This document shows positions 41,054 to 42,469 of a stretch of DNA of 42,469 nt, piece by piece (position 1 is the first letter of the stretch; each line of letters opens with the position of its first letter). Under the pieces are notes generated by a model, which searched no databases, had not been told where the DNA came from, and saw only the letters and a list, made by a program, of their open reading frames with translations. Both the position numbers and the translations under genes were made by a program. This DNA comes from Gemmatimonadota bacterium (lineage in GTDB: Bacteria > Gemmatimonadota > Gemmatimonadetes > Gemmatimonadales > GWC2-71-9): positions 1 to 42,469 of the forward strand of contig SHZT01000016.1 of assembly GCA_009692185.1 (NCBI GenBank), read 5' to 3'.

Positions 41054-41084
41054 GGCGCAGGATTATTCATATAGACTCTGCGCC
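41054..41084. other. Inverted repeat directly after the recombinase stop codon
   Basis: GGCGCAG (41054-41060) and CTGCGCC (41078-41084) are perfect 7-base inverted repeats around an AT-rich 17-base centre, immediately downstream of the recombinase gene (minus strand). It may be a weak terminator or part of the attachment region. Confidence 0.45.
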
Positions 41085-42194
41085 TCACTGGCTGGCCGCT
41101 TCCCGGTCGGGCATCACGCCGTCGAACATCACGACGTCGAGCGCTTGGGCGACTTCACCTTTGTTCTTACTTCTGGTGTAGCGGCGGATCGTCCCGGGCG
41201 TCTTATCGCGCAGGTGGTCGCCCACGCGGGCCTCGCTCATGCCGGCGTCGGTGCTCCACTGGCCGGTGCAGTGGCGCAAGTCGTAGAGTCGGTTATCCCC
41301 CTGGCCGACGACTCGACAGGCCCGCTGCCAGGTATCGAGCAGCGGCTCGTAGCCGATGGGGCACGGGACGGCCTTCCGCACCCACGGCCAGGCCCGGGGG
41401 CCGAACTTCACGACGATCTTCCCTTGTCGGCCCTTCTTCGTCCCGATCACCACCAGCTCCTGGGTCAGGGGCCGGAGGTCGGTATCCTGACACCGCAGAT
41501 ACTCGCCCGGCCCCAACCCGCCGGCCGCCATAGCGACGTAGCAGGGGCGGAGTGGCGCGGGCACATGCTGGAGGATTTCCCAGAACCGTTCGATGGGCAG
41601 CTCGGGCACGCGGGTGTCGGGTTCCTCGCCGCGGGGGAAGTTCGACATCACTTCTAGTCGGAACGGGTGAAACTTCCCCTTGAGGCCCCCGCCCAGGGTG
41701 GTCGTCAGGAACGCACTCACGGTGCGCCGCACGTGGTTCCAGCCTGTGGGTCCCGTGGTCCAGTGCATATGCACCGCCCGCCAGTCCACCGCGTCCAAGT
41801 CGCGGATTTGCGCGAGCGGGCCGAGAACAGCCGCCCGCTGGAACGCCCGCCACGCTCCCCCGTACCGGCGTCGGGTAGCCGGTGCCGGGGCCGCCGTCGC
41901 CAGCCACCCGGCGCCGGTCTCCTGTCCCTCGGCGTCGAGCCCCACGGCTACCCACAGCGGCCGCGCCAGGACGACACTATCCCCGACATAGGTCAGCGCG
42001 TTCCGCCGTTGCGCGTCGAGGACTTCCCGGAACGTGAGCGCGCCACGCTTCAACAGCCGCAGGATCTCGAGCCGCCCGGTGTCGTAGAGCTCCGTCAGCA
42101 GCGCGTCCCAGGTCCGCCGTATGTCGGCGGAGGGACACCGCGCCGTCAGGCGCCCGATGCCGGGCACCACACGATCCAATCGCAGAGACTTCAT
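41085..42194 (-). CDS. Divergent tyrosine recombinase/integrase
   Basis: A 369-residue tyrosine recombinase from the ATG at 42194, chosen because GGAGG lies five bases upstream; the open frame extends to 42299. An N-terminal core-binding region (about 110-190) precedes the catalytic domain. Recognisable parts are the beta-hairpin lysine region GTKKGRQGKIV (about 251-261), YDLRH (about 302-306, Tyr for the usual first His), GDHL and RRYTR with the nucleophile Tyr near 338. The usual Arg of box I (TGLR) is replaced: the segment reads GGLGPGE. It may be a divergent or inactive integrase. It lies 121 bases from the tRNA-Leu 3' end with its 3' end toward the tRNA. Confidence 0.82.
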   Translation of the reverse strand: MKSLRLDRVVPGIGRLTARCPSADIRRTWDALLTELYDTGRLEILRLLKRGALTFREVLDAQRRNALTYVGDSVVLARPLWVAVGLDAEGQETGAGWLATAAPAPATRRRYGGAWRAFQRAAVLGPLAQIRDLDAVDWRAVHMHWTTGPTGWNHVRRTVSAFLTTTLGGGLKGKFHPFRLEVMSNFPRGEEPDTRVPELPIERFWEILQHVPAPLRPCYVAMAAGGLGPGEYLRCQDTDLRPLTQELVVIGTKKGRQGKIVVKFGPRAWPWVRKAVPCPIGYEPLLDTWQRACRVVGQGDNRLYDLRHCTGQWSTDAGMSEARVGDHLRDKTPGTIRRYTRSKNKGEVAQALDVVMFDGVMPDREAASQ

Positions 42195-42268
42195 TGCGTC
42201 CTCCGTTCCTGGGCCCAGCGACGGGCTAAAGTCCGCATGTGTACTTGATCCGATCCCGTGGACGGTGT

Positions 42269-42319
42269 CACTGCGCTGCAGTGGCCTGAGTCCATTCATT
42301 CCGCCTCCGGGAGTCCCGG
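42269..42319. promoter_or_regulatory. Two palindromes in the divergent gap beside the recombinase
   Basis: CACTGC-GCT-GCAGTG (42269-42283) and CCGGGA-G-TCCCGG (42307-42319) are perfect inverted repeats lying between the divergent recombinase gene and the gene starting at 42387. They may be operators of an element-encoded regulator. A TATATT (42356-42361) could be a -10 box for the rightward gene; its -35 box is not clear. Confidence 0.35.
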
Positions 42320-42386
42320 GACGATTCAGTCTCGCGTGACCAACTCATTGGACCCTATATTCCCAGCTTGATACTCTTCCGCGATC

Positions 42387-42469
42387 ATGGATGAACCCAA
42401 AGTGCCCGCGACTGCGACTGAACTGACTCGACGGCTTGGGAGACTGCATCGGACGCGGAAGAAACACCA
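42387..42469 (+). CDS. Start of an unidentified gene, cut off by the window edge
   Basis: An ATG at 42387 opens a frame that runs to the window edge without a stop. It begins MDEPKVPATATELTRRLGRL and continues basic. Too little is visible to assign a family. It is divergent from the recombinase gene and would be the first cargo or regulatory gene of the putative element. Confidence 0.4.
   Translation, partial: MDEPKVPATATELTRRLGRLHRTRKKH

Overview
The window is GC-rich, densely packed bacterial chromosome. Nearly all of it is core housekeeping genes. From base composition, gene content and the mixture of families I infer a Gemmatimonadota-like or related deep-branching Gram-negative soil or water bacterium; no 16S gene is present, so this is inference only. 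A protein with a signal peptide and a probable beta-barrel supports an outer membrane.

Layout. (1) 1-2454, minus strand: an amidase followed directly by a patatin-like lipase. (2) 2497-38195, plus strand: an almost gapless run of about 36 genes, many sharing stop/start bases (ATGA, GTGA, TGATG). In order it holds an asparaginase, obgE, dprA, hemW, hrcA, dnaJ, a HIT protein, mutS2, dnaG, a zinc-ribbon coiled-coil protein, recJ, rsmD, coaD, a phosphotransacetylase, a STAS/HATPase/SpoIIE partner-switching module, rsmA (ksgA), rex, a DnaQ-like exonuclease, an MBL-fold hydrolase, infC-rpmI-rplT-pheS-pheT, a small coiled-coil protein, zapA, rny, folD, xseA, xseB, ispA, dxs, nadK and recN. (3) 38185-40747, minus strand: a fatty-acid desaturase resembling sphingolipid delta-4 desaturases, then a secreted probable outer-membrane protein. 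(4) 40881-42469: tRNA-Leu(UAA), then a divergent tyrosine recombinase pointing toward the tRNA, a palindrome-rich gap and the first codons of another gene. This looks like the left edge of an integrated element. No gap without a gene exceeds about 195 bases.

Function. The plus-strand run joins translation (obgE, rsmA, infC, L35, L20, PheRS), replication and repair (dprA, mutS2, dnaG, recJ, xseAB, recN), cofactor and isoprenoid supply (hemW, coaD, folD, dxs, ispA, nadK), RNA decay (rny), division (zapA) and regulation (HrcA, Rex, partner switching). Visible regulatory sites are a perfect Rex operator overlapping the rsmA stop codon, a strong promoter with a terminator-like leader before infC, a promoter before hrcA, and a hairpin-rich leader before rny.

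The most unusual signal is a recurring class of short tandem repeats, typically about four copies of a 7-, 8- or 9-base unit, lying inside otherwise conserved genes (amidase twice, hemW, dnaG, rsmA twice, MBL hydrolase) and in the nadK-recN gap. The 7-mer versions occur as paired purine and pyrimidine arms that can fold back on each other and include G-quadruplex motifs; the 8-mer versions occur singly. In the genes, the coding strand is always stop-free. infC appears to start at CUG, and two other genes (the SpoIIE phosphatase and ispA) have coding-like sequence upstream of their first canonical start codon.
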